DNA of 64,000 nucleotides from Bordetella genomosp. 4 (lineage in GTDB: Bacteria; Pseudomonadota; Gammaproteobacteria; Burkholderiales; Burkholderiaceae_B). The notes below the pieces were generated by a model. The model did not search any database. It was not told the origin of the DNA and saw nothing but the letters and a program-made list of their open reading frames with translations. The stretch lies in the NCBI RefSeq assembly GCF_002261185.1, contig NZ_NEVQ01000012.1:124001-188000 (forward strand), read 5' to 3'. Below are positions 26,015 through 37,197 of this stretch, one piece after another. The position numbers and the translations under genes are program-made. Each line of letters opens with the position of its first letter. Position 1 is the first letter of the stretch.

Positions 26015-26291
26015 AGAATCGCTACTGAGTCTCCTGCGTGCTGGAAACAATCTTAAGGCATTTGATGATCTTTGGCTCCCCTGGAAGACGGCATTGGCAC
26101 TCGATATGAGCTTTTATTTCTTATGGGGAGGCAGGGATGTTGGTTTTTGGCAACAAGGCGGCCCATAAGGCCATCGAAGGCCGCGTACCGAAGGCTCTGA
26201 ATTGGGCTCAAGAGGGGCCAGGGGAATCGGATGATAGAATTTCCTGTTTACCCAGCCCGGGTTTCTCTTACACGATTCAGTCGCTATATAT
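26015..26291. other. upstream region of gyrA
   Basis: This 277-base stretch lies between the ompA promoter and gyrA. A TAGAAT (26234-26239) about 50 bases before the gyrA ATG is a plausible -10 element with no convincing -35. The region also holds a GGGGAGG followed by an ATG at 26137, whose frame runs into gyrA out of phase and is not convincing as a gene. Confidence 0.4.
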
Positions 26292-28949
26292 ATGGATTCC
26301 TTCGCCAAGGAGACGCTTCCGGTTTCGCTGGAAGAAGAGATGCGCCGCAGTTACCTTGATTACGCCATGAGCGTGATCGTGGGACGTGCGCTCCCAGATG
26401 TGCGCGACGGCCTCAAGCCCGTGCACCGACGCGTGCTCTACGCGATGCATGAACTCAACAACGATTGGAACCGCGCCTATAAAAAGTCCGCGCGTATCGT
26501 TGGTGACGTTATTGGTAAATATCACCCGCACGGTGACCAGTCGGTGTACGACACCATTGTGCGTATGGCGCAGGACTTTTCCATGCGCTATATGTTGGTC
26601 GACGGACAAGGTAACTTCGGCTCGATCGACGGCGACAGCGCCGCGGCCATGCGTTACACCGAGGTCCGTCTAGCCAAGATCGCCCATGAGTTGCTGGCCG
26701 ATATCGACCAGGAAACCGTGGATTTCGGCCCCAACTACGACGGCAGCGAGCAGGAACCGCTGTTGTTGCCTTCGCGTCTGCCCAACCTGTTGGTCAACGG
26801 CAGCTCGGGGATCGCGGTGGGGATGGCCACCAATATTCCGCCGCACAACCTGCAAGAAGTCGTCGACGGCTGCTTGTATTGCCTGCGCAATCCGGAATGC
26901 TCGATCGACGAGCTGATCGAGATCATTCCTGCACCCGATTTTCCGACCGGCGGCATCATCTACGGCATGGCGGGGGTCCGCGAGGGCTATCGTACGGGCC
27001 GTGGCCGCGTGGTCATGCGCGCGAAGACCCACTTCGAGGACATGGAAAAGGGCAATCGCCAGGCCATCGTTGTCGACGCCATTCCCTACCAGGTCAACAA
27101 AAAGACGTTGCAAGAGCGTATCGCCGAGCTCGTCAACGAGAAAAAGATCGAGGGTATTTCCGATATCCGTGATGAGTCCGATAAAGACGGCATGCGTCTG
27201 GTCATCGAGCTCAAGCGCGGTGAGGTGCCCGAGGTCATTCTCAATAACCTATATAAAAACACGCAGTTGCAGGACACCTTCGGGATGAACCTGGTGGCGT
27301 TGGTGGATGGCCAGCCCCGCCTGCTCAACCTGAAACAGCTGATCAGCTATTTCCTGCAGCATCGCCGCGAAGTGGTAACACGCCGCACCGTGTTCCAGCT
27401 GCGCAAGGCCCGCGAACGCGGCCACGTGCTCGAGGGTCTGGCAGTTGCGCTGGCCAATATCGATGATTTCATTGCCATCATCAAGGCTGCGCCGACGCCG
27501 CCGGTCGCCCGTCAGGAGTTGATGGCGCGTTCCTGGGATTCGTCGTTGGTGCGCGAGATGCTGTCGCGTGCAGATCACGATGCGGCAGGTGGCCGTGCGG
27601 CATTCCGTCCGGACGATCTGCACGAGAGTTTCGGATTGCAAGGCGATGGACTGTATCGCTTGAGCGACACGCAGGCTCAGGAAATCCTGAATATGCGTCT
27701 GCAACGCTTGACCGGCCTGGAGCAGGACAAGATCGTTGGCGAATACAAGGACGTCATGGCGACGATCGCCGATTTGCTGGATATCCTGGCCAAGCCCGAG
27801 CGTATTACCACCATCATCGGTGAGGAACTCCAAGCCATCAAGGCAGAGTTTTCGACTGGCGCCAAGGACACGCGCCGCTCGGATATCGAGATGAATGCGA
27901 CCGAGCTCGACACGGAAGATCTCATTACGCCCACTGATATGGTCGTGACCTTGTCGCATGCCGGCTATATCAAGAGCCAGCCTTTGTCCGAGTACCGTTC
28001 GCAAAAACGCGGGGGACGCGGCAAGCAAGCGACGGCGATGAAGGAAAATGACTGGATCGACCAGCTCTTCATTGCCAATACGCACGATTATCTGTTGTGC
28101 TTCTCTGATCGCGGCCGGGTGTACTGGCTCAAGGTCTGGGAAGTCCCGCAAGGCACGCGCAACTCGCGCGGCAAGCCCATCGTCAATATGTTCCCCTTGG
28201 TCGACGGCGAAAAAATCACCGTTGTGCTGCCCGTGAAGGAATTCAGCGAAGACCGGTTCGTCTTCATGGCGACCTCGCGCGGTACTGTCAAGAAAACGCC
28301 GTTGTCGGATTTCTCCAATCCGCGCAAGGCGGGCATCATTGCCGTGGGCTTGGACGAAGGCGATTACCTGATCGGCGCTGACCTGACGGACGGCAAGCAT
28401 GATGTCATGTTGTTCTCGGATGCCGGCAAGGCTGTGCGTTTCGACGAAAACGATGTGCGACCGATGGGCCGCAATGCGCGTGGTGTGCGGGGCATGACGC
28501 TCGAAGACAGCCAGACGGTGATCGCGTTGCTGGTCGCCGGTGACGAATCGCAGAGCGTGCTGACCGCCACCGAAAACGGCTACGGCAAACGCACCTCGAT
28601 CACCGAGTACACCCGCCATGGCCGCGGCACCAAGGGCATGATCGCCATCCAGACCTCGTCGCGTAATGGCAAGGTCGTCGGCGCCGTGCTGGTCATGCCG
28701 TCTGACGAAATCATGCTGATTACGACGGGCGGTGTGCTGGTGCGTACTCGCGTCGGCGAGATCCGCGAGATGGGCCGTGCGACGCAGGGTGTCACATTGA
28801 TCAGTGTTGATGACGGCAGCAGCCTGTCCGGTGTGCGTCGCGTGGTCGAAAGCGATGCGGACGACGTCGATGGCGAAGACGCCGAGGCACCGGACGCTGA
28901 TGGCGACACCGATGCTTCACCCGAACCGACTGAACCTACGGAGCAATGA
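26292..28949 (+). CDS. gyrA: DNA gyrase subunit A
   Basis: An 885-residue GyrA. The breakage-reunion domain has the catalytic Tyr in [13 protein letters not shown], and the C-terminal DNA-wrapping pinwheel starts with the GyrA box QKRGGRGK. In the quinolone region the sequence reads [14 protein letters not shown], so the residue equal to Escherichia coli Ser83 is Gln while Asp87 is kept. The C-terminus ends in a long acidic tail ([20 protein letters not shown]). GyrA with GyrB introduces negative supercoils into DNA. No strong ribosome site precedes the ATG. The stop overlaps the serC start, so it leads the downstream supraoperon. Confidence 0.97.
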   Translation: MDSFAKETLPVSLEEEMRRSYLDYAMSVIVGRALPDVRDGLKPVHRRVLYAMHELNNDWNRAYKKSARIVGDVIGKYHPHGDQSVYDTIVRMAQDFSMRYMLVDGQGNFGSIDGDSAAAMRYTEVRLAKIAHELLADIDQETVDFGPNYDGSEQEPLLLPSRLPNLLVNGSSGIAVGMATNIPPHNLQEVVDGCLYCLRNPECSIDELIEIIPAPDFPTGGIIYGMAGVREGYRTGRGRVVMRAKTHFEDMEKGNRQAIVVDAIPYQVNKKTLQERIAELVNEKKIEGISDIRDESDKDGMRLVIELKRGEVPEVILNNLYKNTQLQDTFGMNLVALVDGQPRLLNLKQLISYFLQHRREVVTRRTVFQLRKARERGHVLEGLAVALANIDDFIAIIKAAPTPPVARQELMARSWDSSLVREMLSRADHDAAGGRAAFRPDDLHESFGLQGDGLYRLSDTQAQEILNMRLQRLTGLEQDKIVGEYKDVMATIADLLDILAKPERITTIIGEELQAIKAEFSTGAKDTRRSDIEMNATELDTEDLITPTDMVVTLSHAGYIKSQPLSEYRSQKRGGRGKQATAMKENDWIDQLFIANTHDYLLCFSDRGRVYWLKVWEVPQGTRNSRGKPIVNMFPLVDGEKITVVLPVKEFSEDRFVFMATSRGTVKKTPLSDFSNPRKAGIIAVGLDEGDYLIGADLTDGKHDVMLFSDAGKAVRFDENDVRPMGRNARGVRGMTLEDSQTVIALLVAGDESQSVLTATENGYGKRTSITEYTRHGRGTKGMIAIQTSSRNGKVVGAVLVMPSDEIMLITTGGVLVRTRVGEIREMGRATQGVTLISVDDGSSLSGVRRVVESDADDVDGEDAEAPDADGDTDASPEPTEPTEQ

Positions 28950-30079
28950 TGGCTCGTCCCTGGAACTTTTCGGCGGGCCCGTCGGCCCTGCCTGAAGTGG
29001 TATTGCAGCAGGTCGCTGCCGAGATGCTGGATTGGAACGGCAGCGGCATGTCCGTGATGGAAATGAGCCATCGCGGCAAGCATTTCGTGCAGATCTGTGA
29101 CACCGCGGAATCCGATTTGCGCGAGCTGCTGGGCGTGCCGGCGGATTACGCCGTGATGTTCATGCAGGGCGGCGGCTTGGGCGAGAACGCAATCGTGCCC
29201 ATGAACTTGATCGGACGCCGTGGCTACGCAGCCGCGGACTTTGTGCTGACGGGCCATTGGTCTACTCGTTCGCACAAAGAGGCTGGGCGTTACGGCGATG
29301 TGCAGATCGCTGCGACCAGCGGCGTCGCGACGCAGATCGACGGACGCGAACAGGCGCCCTGGACCTGGGTGCCCCCAGTGCAGACATGGAACGTTCGCCC
29401 CGAGGCTGCCTATCTGCATCTGTGCAGCAACGAAACCATCCATGGCGTCGAGTTCCTGGATTGGCCGGACATGGCTGCGCTGGGCGCGCCGGATGTGCCC
29501 TTGGTCGTAGACGCCTCGTCGCACTTCCTGTCGCGTCCGCTGGACGTGACGCGTACGGGCCTGATGTTTGCAGGCGCCCAGAAAAACGCTGGCCCCGCCG
29601 GCGTCACTATGGTAGTGGCGCGCCGCGATTTGATCGGCAAGTCCTTGCCGATTTGTCCGTCGGCGTTTGATTACGCCAATGTGGCGGCAGAGCATTCCCG
29701 GTACAACACACCGCCAGCTTTTGCGATTTATGTCGCTGGCTTGGTATTCAAGTGGATCAAGGCGCAGGGTGGCGTCGCCGCCATCGAGGCCGCCAACTGC
29801 GCCAAGGCCGAACTGCTGTACGGCTATCTGGATAGCACGTCGTTTTACCGCAATCCGGTGCATACGCCGGTGCGTTCGCGCATGAATGTGCCGTTCGTGT
29901 TGCGTGACGAATCGTTGAATGATGCCTTCTTGCAAGGTGCAGAAGCCGCCGGGCTGATGCAGCTCAAGGGTCATAAGAGCGTGGGCGGCATGCGCGCCTC
30001 TATTTATAACGCGATGCCGCTCGAGGGTGTGCAAGCGTTGGTGGATTACTTGAAAGAATTCGAGCGCCGTTATGGATGA
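28946..30079 (+). CDS. serC: phosphoserine aminotransferase
   Basis: A 377-residue PLP enzyme with the SerC opening [28 protein letters not shown], and the PLP-lysine motif [10 protein letters not shown]. It makes 3-phosphoserine and also serves pyridoxal phosphate synthesis. The start is ATG 28946 (overlapping the gyrA stop as ATGA) or the adjacent ATG 28949, which gives the canonical MARPWNF. The 3' end overlaps pheA by eight bases. Confidence 0.96.
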   Translation: MMARPWNFSAGPSALPEVVLQQVAAEMLDWNGSGMSVMEMSHRGKHFVQICDTAESDLRELLGVPADYAVMFMQGGGLGENAIVPMNLIGRRGYAAADFVLTGHWSTRSHKEAGRYGDVQIAATSGVATQIDGREQAPWTWVPPVQTWNVRPEAAYLHLCSNETIHGVEFLDWPDMAALGAPDVPLVVDASSHFLSRPLDVTRTGLMFAGAQKNAGPAGVTMVVARRDLIGKSLPICPSAFDYANVAAEHSRYNTPPAFAIYVAGLVFKWIKAQGGVAAIEAANCAKAELLYGYLDSTSFYRNPVHTPVRSRMNVPFVLRDESLNDAFLQGAEAAGLMQLKGHKSVGGMRASIYNAMPLEGVQALVDYLKEFERRYG

Positions 30080-31157
30080 TTCATTGCAGGCCAAGCTCAA
30101 GCCACTGCGTGAGCGTATTGATTCGATCGATGCTCAGATCCTGGAGTTGCTATGCCAGCGGGCCCGTGCGGCGCAGGACGTGGGCGAGGTCAAGCACGCT
30201 GCATCGGCGGATGGCCCCGTGCTGCGTCCAGAGCGCGAGGCCGAGGTCATTCGTCGTTTGCAACAGCTCAATCGCGGTCCATTTCCCCGCGATGCCGTGG
30301 CATCGGTGTGGACGGAAATCATTTCGGCCTGCCGTGGGCTGGAACGAGGCATGACGGTGGCTTATCTGGGGCCGCGCGGTTCGTTTTCCGAACAGGCGGC
30401 ATTCGAACATTTTGGCCGTTCCGTACAGCCCTTGCCGTGTCCGTCGTTCGACGAAGTGTTCCGTGCCGTCGAGGCCGGCCAGGCGGACGTGGGCATGGTG
30501 CCGGTGGAAAATTCCACAGAAGGCGCGGTCAATCGCAGCCTTGATCTGCTGTTGAGCACCTCGTTGAAAATCCTGGGTGAGCGCTCCCTGGATATCCGTC
30601 ATTGCTTGATGACGCAGTCGGGCACTATGGAAGGCATCACCGCCGTTGCCGCGCACCCGCAAGCCTTGGCTCAGTGTCAGGGATGGCTGAGCCGCAATTA
30701 TCCGGGCCTGGAGCGCGTGGCTGAGTCGAGTAATTCCGAGGCGGCGCGTGTGGCCGCCAGCAATCCCACGATTGCGGCGATTGCTGGCGAGACAGCAGCT
30801 CCTGCCTGGAATCTGCAGATCGTGGAGGCCGGTATTCAGGATGATCCGAATAACCGTACTCGCTTTCTGGCCGTGGGCGATATGCAGCCGCTACCCAGCG
30901 GAAAGGATAAAACCAGCCTGATCCTGGCTGTGCCGAATCGCGCCGGCGCGGTTTATGACATGCTGGCCCCCATGGCGGCCAATGGCGTGTCGATGACGCG
31001 TTTCGAGTCGCGTCCGGCCCGTACGGGGCAGTGGGAATATTATTTTTACGTTGATGTGCAGGGCCATCGCGATGATCCGCAGGTGGCGCGCGCGTTGGCA
31101 GACTTGCAGTCGCAGGTGGCGTTCCTCAAGGTCCTGGGGTCGTATCCGGCGCAGTGA
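30072..31157 (+). CDS. pheA: bifunctional chorismate mutase / prephenate dehydratase
   Basis: A 361-residue P-protein. Residues 1-95 form an AroQ chorismate mutase ([23 protein letters not shown]). Prephenate dehydratase follows ([34 protein letters not shown]), and a C-terminal ACT domain from about 275 has the Phe-binding FESRPAR motif (usually ESRP). It makes phenylpyruvate from chorismate and is normally inhibited by phenylalanine. It overlaps serC; a long hairpin separates it from hisC. Confidence 0.96.
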   Translation: MDDSLQAKLKPLRERIDSIDAQILELLCQRARAAQDVGEVKHAASADGPVLRPEREAEVIRRLQQLNRGPFPRDAVASVWTEIISACRGLERGMTVAYLGPRGSFSEQAAFEHFGRSVQPLPCPSFDEVFRAVEAGQADVGMVPVENSTEGAVNRSLDLLLSTSLKILGERSLDIRHCLMTQSGTMEGITAVAAHPQALAQCQGWLSRNYPGLERVAESSNSEAARVAASNPTIAAIAGETAAPAWNLQIVEAGIQDDPNNRTRFLAVGDMQPLPSGKDKTSLILAVPNRAGAVYDMLAPMAANGVSMTRFESRPARTGQWEYYFYVDVQGHRDDPQVARALADLQSQVAFLKVLGSYPAQ

Positions 31158-31198
31158 TCGCAAGGGTCAGGTGCATCTGCACCTGGCCCATTGCGATT
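31158..31198 (+). repeat. long hairpin in the pheA-hisC junction
   Basis: An 18-bp stem with one bulged A and one G-T pair begins two bases before... directly after the pheA stop: ATCGCAA-GGGTCAGGTGC / GCACCTGGCCC-A-TTGCGAT around the loop ATCT. No T-run follows, so it is not a classical terminator. It may protect the serC-pheA mRNA end or act in partial termination inside the supraoperon. The following 77 bases to hisC hold no frame. Confidence 0.6.
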
Positions 31199-31275
31199 TC
31201 CGTAGTGCCCATCATTGATTTTGCCGCAGTGCTGTTGCGGCTCCGCAGTCACTTTCTTAGCTCTCGCGCATACTC

Positions 31276-32397
31276 ATGACTACCGCAATCAAGTCGTTGA
31301 CCGCTCCTGCTCACGTCAGCGCTATCGCACCCTACCAGGCGGGCAAGCCCATCGAAGAACTCGCCCGCGAGTTCGGTCTGGACCCGGCGACCATCATCAA
31401 GTTGGCGTCGAATGAAAACCCGCTGGGCATGCCGGCATCGGCGCGTGAGGCACTGGTTGCCGCGGCCAACTCCTTGGCACGCTATCCGGATCCCAATGGC
31501 TTTGACCTGAAGGCGGCTTTGGCCAAGCGCTATGGCGTTCCCCCCAACTGGATTACGCTCGGCAACGGCTCGAACGACATTCTGGAGATTGCTGCGCTGG
31601 CACTGCTGGAATCCGGAACGTCGTCGGTCTACGCCCAGCATGCCTTTACGGTGTACCGCTTGGCCACGCAGGCCCGTGGCGCGAGGCATATTCAGGTCCC
31701 GGCGCGTGATTACGGTCACGATCTGGACGCCATGTTTGCGGCGATCGCTGATGACACCCGCCTGGTATTCATCGCCAACCCTAACAATCCCACGGGAACC
31801 TTTGTACCCGGTGCGGAAATTGCCGCTTTCCTGGAGCGTGTGCATGCGGCTCACGGCGACCGTGTGACGGTGGTGCTGGACGAGGCCTACAACGAATATC
31901 TGGATCCCGAGCTCCGCTTCGATAGCGTGGCGTTAGTTCGTCAATATCCCAATTTGATTGTGTCGCGCACATTTTCCAAAGCCTACGGTTTGGCGGGGCT
32001 GCGTGTGGGCTTTGCCGTTGCGCAACCGGTCTTGACCGATTTGCTGAACCGCGTCCGCCAGCCTTTTAACGTAAATACGCTGGCCCAAGCGGCTGCGATA
32101 GCAGCGCTCGCTGATAAAGACTATCTAGAGCGTTCTTATGCCCTGAACAAGGCTGGCAAACAGCAGTTGTCTGAGGCCTTTGATAGGCTGTCGCTGCGTT
32201 ATGTGCCCAGCTATGGCAATTTTGTGCTGGTCCACGTCGGCGATGCCGCGCGTATCAATCTGGAGTTGCTCAAGCGTGGCGTGATTGTGCGTCCGGTCGC
32301 GGGCGACGGTTTGCCCGAATGGCTGCGTGTTACCGTCGGCCTGCCTGAGGAAAACCAGCGTTTCATCGCTGCCTTGACGGAAATTCTGGCGGCATGA
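31276..32397 (+). CDS. hisC: histidinol-phosphate aminotransferase (aromatic aminotransferase)
   Basis: A 373-residue class I/II aminotransferase of the HisC type: LASNENPLGMPASARE near the start, ARYPDPNGFDLK, IANPNNPTGTF, VVLDEAYNEY and the PLP-lysine segment SRTFSKAYGLAGLRVGF. In this genomic position (between pheA and tyrA) the enzyme is known in other proteobacteria to act on imidazoleacetol-phosphate and also on aromatic keto acids. Its stop overlaps the tyrA start by four bases. Confidence 0.95.
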   Translation: MTTAIKSLTAPAHVSAIAPYQAGKPIEELAREFGLDPATIIKLASNENPLGMPASAREALVAAANSLARYPDPNGFDLKAALAKRYGVPPNWITLGNGSNDILEIAALALLESGTSSVYAQHAFTVYRLATQARGARHIQVPARDYGHDLDAMFAAIADDTRLVFIANPNNPTGTFVPGAEIAAFLERVHAAHGDRVTVVLDEAYNEYLDPELRFDSVALVRQYPNLIVSRTFSKAYGLAGLRVGFAVAQPVLTDLLNRVRQPFNVNTLAQAAAIAALADKDYLERSYALNKAGKQQLSEAFDRLSLRYVPSYGNFVLVHVGDAARINLELLKRGVIVRPVAGDGLPEWLRVTVGLPEENQRFIAALTEILAA

Positions 32398-33299
32398 CAC
32401 GCGAAACTTCTGCGTCCGTTGCACAGGGGGCCGATGGCCCCCTGATTCCTGTGCTGGCCGTCGTCGGTGTGGGGTTGATCGGCGGTTCGGCCGCGCTGGC
32501 ACTGCGTCGTGCCGGACAGGTGGGCCAGGTGCTGGGGGTAGGGCGCAATGCGCAGTCGCTGGCGCAGGCCCAGGCGTTGGGACTGATCGATGCGGTGGCG
32601 ACACCGGAACAGGCGGCCGCGCAGGCCGATGTGATTTTGCTGTCGACGCCGGTAGGCGGGCTGGCCGCGATACTGGCGCAGTTGCGTCCGCATTTGCGCT
32701 CCGATACCGTATTGACGGATGCCGGCAGTACCAAAGTTGAAGTCGTGCAGGCGGCGCGCGCGGCGTTGGGGGATCGTATCGGTCAATTTGTTCCTGGCCA
32801 TCCGATTGCGGGCGCAGAGCGCAGTGGCCCTTCGGCGGCGGATGCGGGGTTATACCGGGATCGCACAGTGATTTTGACGCCTGTGCCAGAAAACGCCCCG
32901 GCGGCGACCGCACATGTGCGTGACTTATGGCGCGCGTGCGGAGCACGCGTGATCGAGATGGACGCCGAATCGCACGATCGTGTGCTGGGATCGGTCAGCC
33001 ATATGCCGCATTTGCTGGCGGCTGCGTATATGGCGCAGGTTGCCAACGCTGATGATGCCGCGCTGCGGTTATCGCTGGCTGGGTCGGGTTTTCGTGATTT
33101 CACCCGTATTGCCGCGGGTTCGCCCGAGATGTGGCGCGACATTTTTCTCTCTAATCGTGACGCGTTACGTACCGAGTTGACGGCCGTCCGAGGGGTGTTG
33201 GATCAGATGGAGCGCGCCATGGCCGATGGCGACGGCGCGGCTCTCGAGGAAATGCTGTTGCAGGCCGCTCAGGCGCGCCGCAATTGGCGCAAGGAGTAG
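32394..33299 (+). CDS. tyrA: prephenate/arogenate dehydrogenase
   Basis: A 301-residue TyrA without fused mutase. The NAD(P) motif is VGVGLIGGSAALALRRAG (about 23-40), followed by DAGSTKVEVVQAAR, PGHPIAGAERSGP and SHMPHLLAAAY with the catalytic His region. It makes 4-hydroxyphenylpyruvate or tyrosine precursor from prephenate/arogenate. It starts inside the end of hisC (ATGA) and is 3 bases from aroA, so it is tightly coupled on both sides. Confidence 0.95.
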   Translation: MTRETSASVAQGADGPLIPVLAVVGVGLIGGSAALALRRAGQVGQVLGVGRNAQSLAQAQALGLIDAVATPEQAAAQADVILLSTPVGGLAAILAQLRPHLRSDTVLTDAGSTKVEVVQAARAALGDRIGQFVPGHPIAGAERSGPSAADAGLYRDRTVILTPVPENAPAATAHVRDLWRACGARVIEMDAESHDRVLGSVSHMPHLLAAAYMAQVANADDAALRLSLAGSGFRDFTRIAAGSPEMWRDIFLSNRDALRTELTAVRGVLDQMERAMADGDGAALEEMLLQAAQARRNWRKE

Positions 33300-33302
33300 T
33301 TC

Positions 33303-34637
33303 ATGGCCGGACAGCCATTTCTTGATTTGCCCCGCGCACGGCAGGCGCGCGGCCAGCTGGCCTTGCCAGGCTCTAAGAGTATTTCCAATCGTGTACTGCT
33401 GTTGGCCGCATTGGCCGCCGGGCGCACGGATATCTCGGGCTTGCTGGATTCGGACGATACGCGCGTGATGTTGGACGCGCTGCGACAGCTCGGAGTTGAG
33501 GTTACAGACAGAGGATCGGGCAATGTAACCGTTTCCGGCGCAGGCCGTTTTCCGGTAAAGCAAGCTGATCTGTTCCTGGGTAATGCGGGCACGGCGTTTC
33601 GCCCGCTGACGGCCGCGTTAGCCTTGATGGGCGGGCAGTATCGCTTGTCGGGTGTGCCACGTATGCACGAGCGGCCCATTGGCGATCTGGTCGATGCGTT
33701 GCGGCAATGGGGAGCCGAGATCAATTATGCAGGCCAGGAGGGATATCCCCCCTTGGAAATCGGCGCTGGGACGATTCGTGCGGGAGCTCCTGCCAGCGTA
33801 CAGGGCGCTGTGTCCAGCCAGTTTCTGACGGCGTTGCTCTTGGCTGCTCCAGTGCTGGCTCAGGAAAGCGATCAACCGGTCGTCATCGAGGTGATCGGCG
33901 AACTGATTTCCAAGCCCTATATTGAAATCACGTTGAATTTGATGGCGCGCTATGGCGTGCAGGTGCGTCGCGACGGTTGGCAGCGATTCACGATCGAGGC
34001 CGGTGCGGCCTATCTCAGTCCGGGATCGATCGCTGTCGAGGGAGACGCCTCGTCGGCGTCGTATTTCCTGGCGCTGGGCGCGATCGGCGGCGGCCCGCTG
34101 CGGGTGACTGGCGTGGGGGCGAACAGCATCCAGGGGGATGTCGCCTTTGCGCAGACTCTGGCAGAGATGGGCGCGCACATTGAGTATGGGCCCGATTGGA
34201 TCGAGTCGCGTGGCATTCGCGTGGATCGGGGCGAGCGGCTGAAAGCCTTTGATACGGATTTCAATTTGATTCCGGATGCCGCCATGACGGCCGCCGCCCT
34301 GGCATTGTTCGCCGATGGTCCGTGCCGGTTGCGTAATATCGGCAGTTGGCGAGTCAAGGAAACTGACCGTATTCATGCCATGCACACCGAATTGACCAAA
34401 TTGGGTGCGGTGGTGACCTCTGGGCCGGACTGGCTCCAGGTGACGCCTCCTGCCGAGGATGGCTGGCGTGATGCGCATATCGGCACCTGGGACGATCACC
34501 GCATGGCGATGTGTTTTTCGTTGGCGGCGTTTGGGCCGGCCGCGGTGCGTATTCTGGATCCTGGCTGCGTGAGCAAGACCTTCCCCGATTATTTTGATGT
34601 ATATGCCGGGCTGGTGTCCGGTGATGGTGCGAACTGA
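33303..34637 (+). CDS. aroA: EPSP synthase (3-phosphoshikimate 1-carboxyvinyltransferase)
   Basis: A 444-residue AroA of the Escherichia coli-type class: [20 protein letters not shown] (Lys and Ser for shikimate-3-phosphate), [17 protein letters not shown] with Ala at the class I LGNAGTA loop, [11 protein letters not shown]-type segment [10 protein letters not shown], and the C-terminal [14 protein letters not shown]. It joins shikimate-3-phosphate and PEP in aromatic amino acid synthesis. It starts with an ATG preceded by AAGGAG. The stop lies one base before the cmk ATG. Confidence 0.96.
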   Translation: MAGQPFLDLPRARQARGQLALPGSKSISNRVLLLAALAAGRTDISGLLDSDDTRVMLDALRQLGVEVTDRGSGNVTVSGAGRFPVKQADLFLGNAGTAFRPLTAALALMGGQYRLSGVPRMHERPIGDLVDALRQWGAEINYAGQEGYPPLEIGAGTIRAGAPASVQGAVSSQFLTALLLAAPVLAQESDQPVVIEVIGELISKPYIEITLNLMARYGVQVRRDGWQRFTIEAGAAYLSPGSIAVEGDASSASYFLALGAIGGGPLRVTGVGANSIQGDVAFAQTLAEMGAHIEYGPDWIESRGIRVDRGERLKAFDTDFNLIPDAAMTAAALALFADGPCRLRNIGSWRVKETDRIHAMHTELTKLGAVVTSGPDWLQVTPPAEDGWRDAHIGTWDDHRMAMCFSLAAFGPAAVRILDPGCVSKTFPDYFDVYAGLVSGDGAN

Positions 34638-34638
34638 T

Positions 34639-35331
34639 ATGACGACAGACTCTGACCCCTCTGTGGGGAACCCTGCGGCGCGGATCCCTGTGATTGCCAT
34701 CGACGGGCCCACGGCCTCGGGCAAGGGGACCATCGCGCATCGCGTGGCGCGGGCGTTGGGGTGGGCCATCCTGGATAGCGGAGCCTTGTATCGCCTGACA
34801 GCGTTGGCGGCCCTGAATCGCGGGCTGCCTGCCGAGGACGAGACGGGTGTGGCAGAGGTGGCCCGAGGGCTGGATGTCTGCTTTGAGGGCGACCGGATCC
34901 TGCTCGAGGGCAGCGACGCGAGCGAGGCCATTCGCCAGGAACAAGTCGGTAATTTCGCCTCGCGTATCGCGGCCTATCCCGCTGTGCGGCAGGCTTTGCT
35001 CGAGCGCCAGCGGGCATTTCGCGTGGCCCCCGGCCTGGTGGCCGATGGCCGGGACATGGGCACCGTGGTGTTTCCGGATGCGGCCCTGAAGGTATTTCTG
35101 GTGGCCGACGTCGAGGCGCGCGCGCAAAGGCGTTGTAAGCAGTTGATCGAAAAGGGAATTTCTGCTAATCTTAACGACCTTCTGCGCGATATGCGCGAAC
35201 GTGATGCGCGCGATATGCAGCGCAGCGTAGCGCCTCTCGTGCCGGCCGTTGATGCACATGTGCTTGATTCGTCGGCTCTGACGATCGAGCAGACCGTGCA
35301 GGCAGTGCTCGGTTTTTGGCAGCAGGTTTAA
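34639..35331 (+). CDS. cmk: cytidylate kinase
   Basis: A 230-residue (d)CMP kinase. The P-loop is [14 protein letters not shown], followed by [15 protein letters not shown] and [13 protein letters not shown], and the lid with [11 protein letters not shown]. The ATG at 34639 starts one base after the aroA stop; an in-frame ATG at 34624 is a less likely alternative. The pairing cmk-rpsA is conserved across proteobacteria. Confidence 0.95.
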   Translation: MTTDSDPSVGNPAARIPVIAIDGPTASGKGTIAHRVARALGWAILDSGALYRLTALAALNRGLPAEDETGVAEVARGLDVCFEGDRILLEGSDASEAIRQEQVGNFASRIAAYPAVRQALLERQRAFRVAPGLVADGRDMGTVVFPDAALKVFLVADVEARAQRRCKQLIEKGISANLNDLLRDMRERDARDMQRSVAPLVPAVDAHVLDSSALTIEQTVQAVLGFWQQV

Positions 35332-35485
35332 CCGTTTTTGGTTTTCCGTCCCTGGTGGCGGCTCGTAGCTGACAGGCGTTTGCCTGGGGCATATGGGCAC
35401 TGCCGGGTTCATTCACTCCACTGTTGCGGGCGATCCGCTTCGGTGTGTTTTTAATGGCCATTTTGGCCCAATGGATTTCAACTCA

Positions 35486-37195
35486 ATGTCTTCCGTTTCC
35501 ACTCCCGCCACCGGCGAAAGCTTTGCCGCCCTCTTCGAAGAGAGCCTCAAGAGCCAGGACATGAAGTCCGGCGAAGTCATCAGCGCTGAAGTCGTGCGCG
35601 TTGATCACAACTTCGTCGTCGTCAATGCCGGCCTGAAGTCCGAAGCGCTGATCCCCCTGGAAGAGTTCCTGAACGACCAGGGCGAGCTCGAAGTGCAACC
35701 TGGCGATTTCGTCTCGGTGGCTATCGATTCCCTGGAAAACGGCTACGGCGACACCATTCTGTCGCGTGACCGCGCCAAGCGCCTGTCGGCCTGGCTGCAA
35801 CTGGAACAAGCCCTCGAAAACGGCGAATTGGTCACCGGCACCATCACCGGCAAGGTCAAGGGCGGCCTGACCGTCATGACCAACGGCATCCGTGCATTCC
35901 TGCCCGGCTCGCTGGTTGATCTGCGTCCCGTCAAGGACACCACCCCGTACGAAGGCAAGACCCTCGAATTCAAAGTCATCAAGCTCGATCGCAAGCGTAA
36001 CAACGTCGTGTTGTCGCGCCGCCAAGTGCTGGAAGCCAGCATGGGCGAAGAGCGCCAGAAACTGCTCGAAACCCTGCACGAAGGCGCAGTGGTCAAGGGC
36101 GTGGTCAAGAACATCACCGACTACGGTGCGTTCGTTGACCTGGGCGGCATCGACGGCCTGCTGCACATCACCGACATGGCATGGCGCCGCGTGCGTCACC
36201 CCTCCGAGGTCCTGCAAGTGGGCCAGGAAGTCGAAGCCAAGGTCCTCAAGTTCGACCAGGAAAAGAGCCGCGTCTCGCTGGGCGTCAAGCAACTGGGCGA
36301 AGACCCGTGGGTGGGCCTGGCCCGTCGTTACCCGCAGGGCACCCGTCTGTTCGGCAAGGTTACCAACCTGACCGACTACGGTGCGTTCGTCGAAGTCGAA
36401 GCCGGCATCGAAGGTCTGGTGCACGTTTCCGAAATGGACTGGACCAACAAGAACGTCGATCCGCGCAAGGTCGTGACCCTGGGCGAAGAAGTCGAAGTCA
36501 TGGTCCTGGAAATCGACGAAGACCGTCGTCGTATCTCCCTGGGCATGAAGCAATGCCGTCAAAACCCGTGGGAAGAGTTCGCTACGAACTTCAAGCGTGG
36601 TGACAAGGTCCGCGGCGCCATCAAGTCGATCACCGACTTCGGCGTGTTCGTGGGTCTGCCCGGCGGTATCGATGGCCTGGTTCATCTGTCCGACCTGTCG
36701 TGGGCCGAGACCGGCGAAGAAGCCGTTCGCAACTTCAAGAAGGGCGACGAACTCGAAGCCGTGGTTCTGGGCATCGACACCGACAAAGAACGCATCTCGC
36801 TGGGTATCAAGCAGTTGGAAGGCGACCCCTTCAACAACTTCGTTGCTACCTACGACAAGGGCGCTGTAGTGCCGGGCGTGATCAAGTCGGTCGAGCCCAA
36901 GGGCGCCGTGGTGACGTTGTCGGTTGACGTCGAAGGCTACCTGCGTGCTTCCGAAATCTCGGCTGGCCGTGTCGAAGACGCGACCACCGTGCTCAAGGAA
37001 GGCCAGAACGTCGAAGCCATGATCGTCAACGTCGATCGCAAGACGCGTTCGATCCAGCTGTCGATCAAGGCTCGCGACAACGCCGAGACCGCCGACACGT
37101 TGCAGCGTATGTCCGAAGCCAGCGCTTCCTCGGGTACGACCAACCTGGGCGCGCTGCTCAAGGCCAAGCTGGATCAACAGCGTAACGACGGCTAA
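35486..37195 (+). CDS. rpsA: 30S ribosomal protein S1
   Basis: A 569-residue S1 with six S1/OB repeats, for example [24 protein letters not shown]-like [14 protein letters not shown], and the repeated [24 protein letters not shown] and [25 protein letters not shown] blocks. Codon use is the most biased in the window, as for a very abundant protein. The ATG at 35486 (MSSVST) is the canonical start; the frame is open upstream with an ATG at 35471. No Shine-Dalgarno sequence precedes it, as is known for S1 mRNAs, which are recognised and autoregulated by S1 itself. Confidence 0.95.
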   Translation: MSSVSTPATGESFAALFEESLKSQDMKSGEVISAEVVRVDHNFVVVNAGLKSEALIPLEEFLNDQGELEVQPGDFVSVAIDSLENGYGDTILSRDRAKRLSAWLQLEQALENGELVTGTITGKVKGGLTVMTNGIRAFLPGSLVDLRPVKDTTPYEGKTLEFKVIKLDRKRNNVVLSRRQVLEASMGEERQKLLETLHEGAVVKGVVKNITDYGAFVDLGGIDGLLHITDMAWRRVRHPSEVLQVGQEVEAKVLKFDQEKSRVSLGVKQLGEDPWVGLARRYPQGTRLFGKVTNLTDYGAFVEVEAGIEGLVHVSEMDWTNKNVDPRKVVTLGEEVEVMVLEIDEDRRRISLGMKQCRQNPWEEFATNFKRGDKVRGAIKSITDFGVFVGLPGGIDGLVHLSDLSWAETGEEAVRNFKKGDELEAVVLGIDTDKERISLGIKQLEGDPFNNFVATYDKGAVVPGVIKSVEPKGAVVTLSVDVEGYLRASEISAGRVEDATTVLKEGQNVEAMIVNVDRKTRSIQLSIKARDNAETADTLQRMSEASASSGTTNLGALLKAKLDQQRNDG

Positions 37196-37197
37196 TA

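Noticed and set aside
26137-26370. 77-codon frame with a strong GGGGAGG site upstream of gyrA
   Set aside because: It runs into gyrA out of frame and the end is an artefact; nothing recognisable. A short leader peptide cannot be excluded.
27249-28619. 456-codon minus-strand frame inside gyrA
   Set aside because: Shadow of gyrA; no motifs and the composition is that of a reversed GC-rich gene.
28580-30100. 506-codon minus-strand frame over gyrA-serC
   Set aside because: Spans two well-supported plus-strand genes, so it is a GC-skew artefact.
36100-36440. Near-repeated DNA inside rpsA (ACCGACTACGGTGCGTTCGT twice)
   Set aside because: Explained by homologous S1 domains with biased codons, not by a mobile or regulatory repeat.
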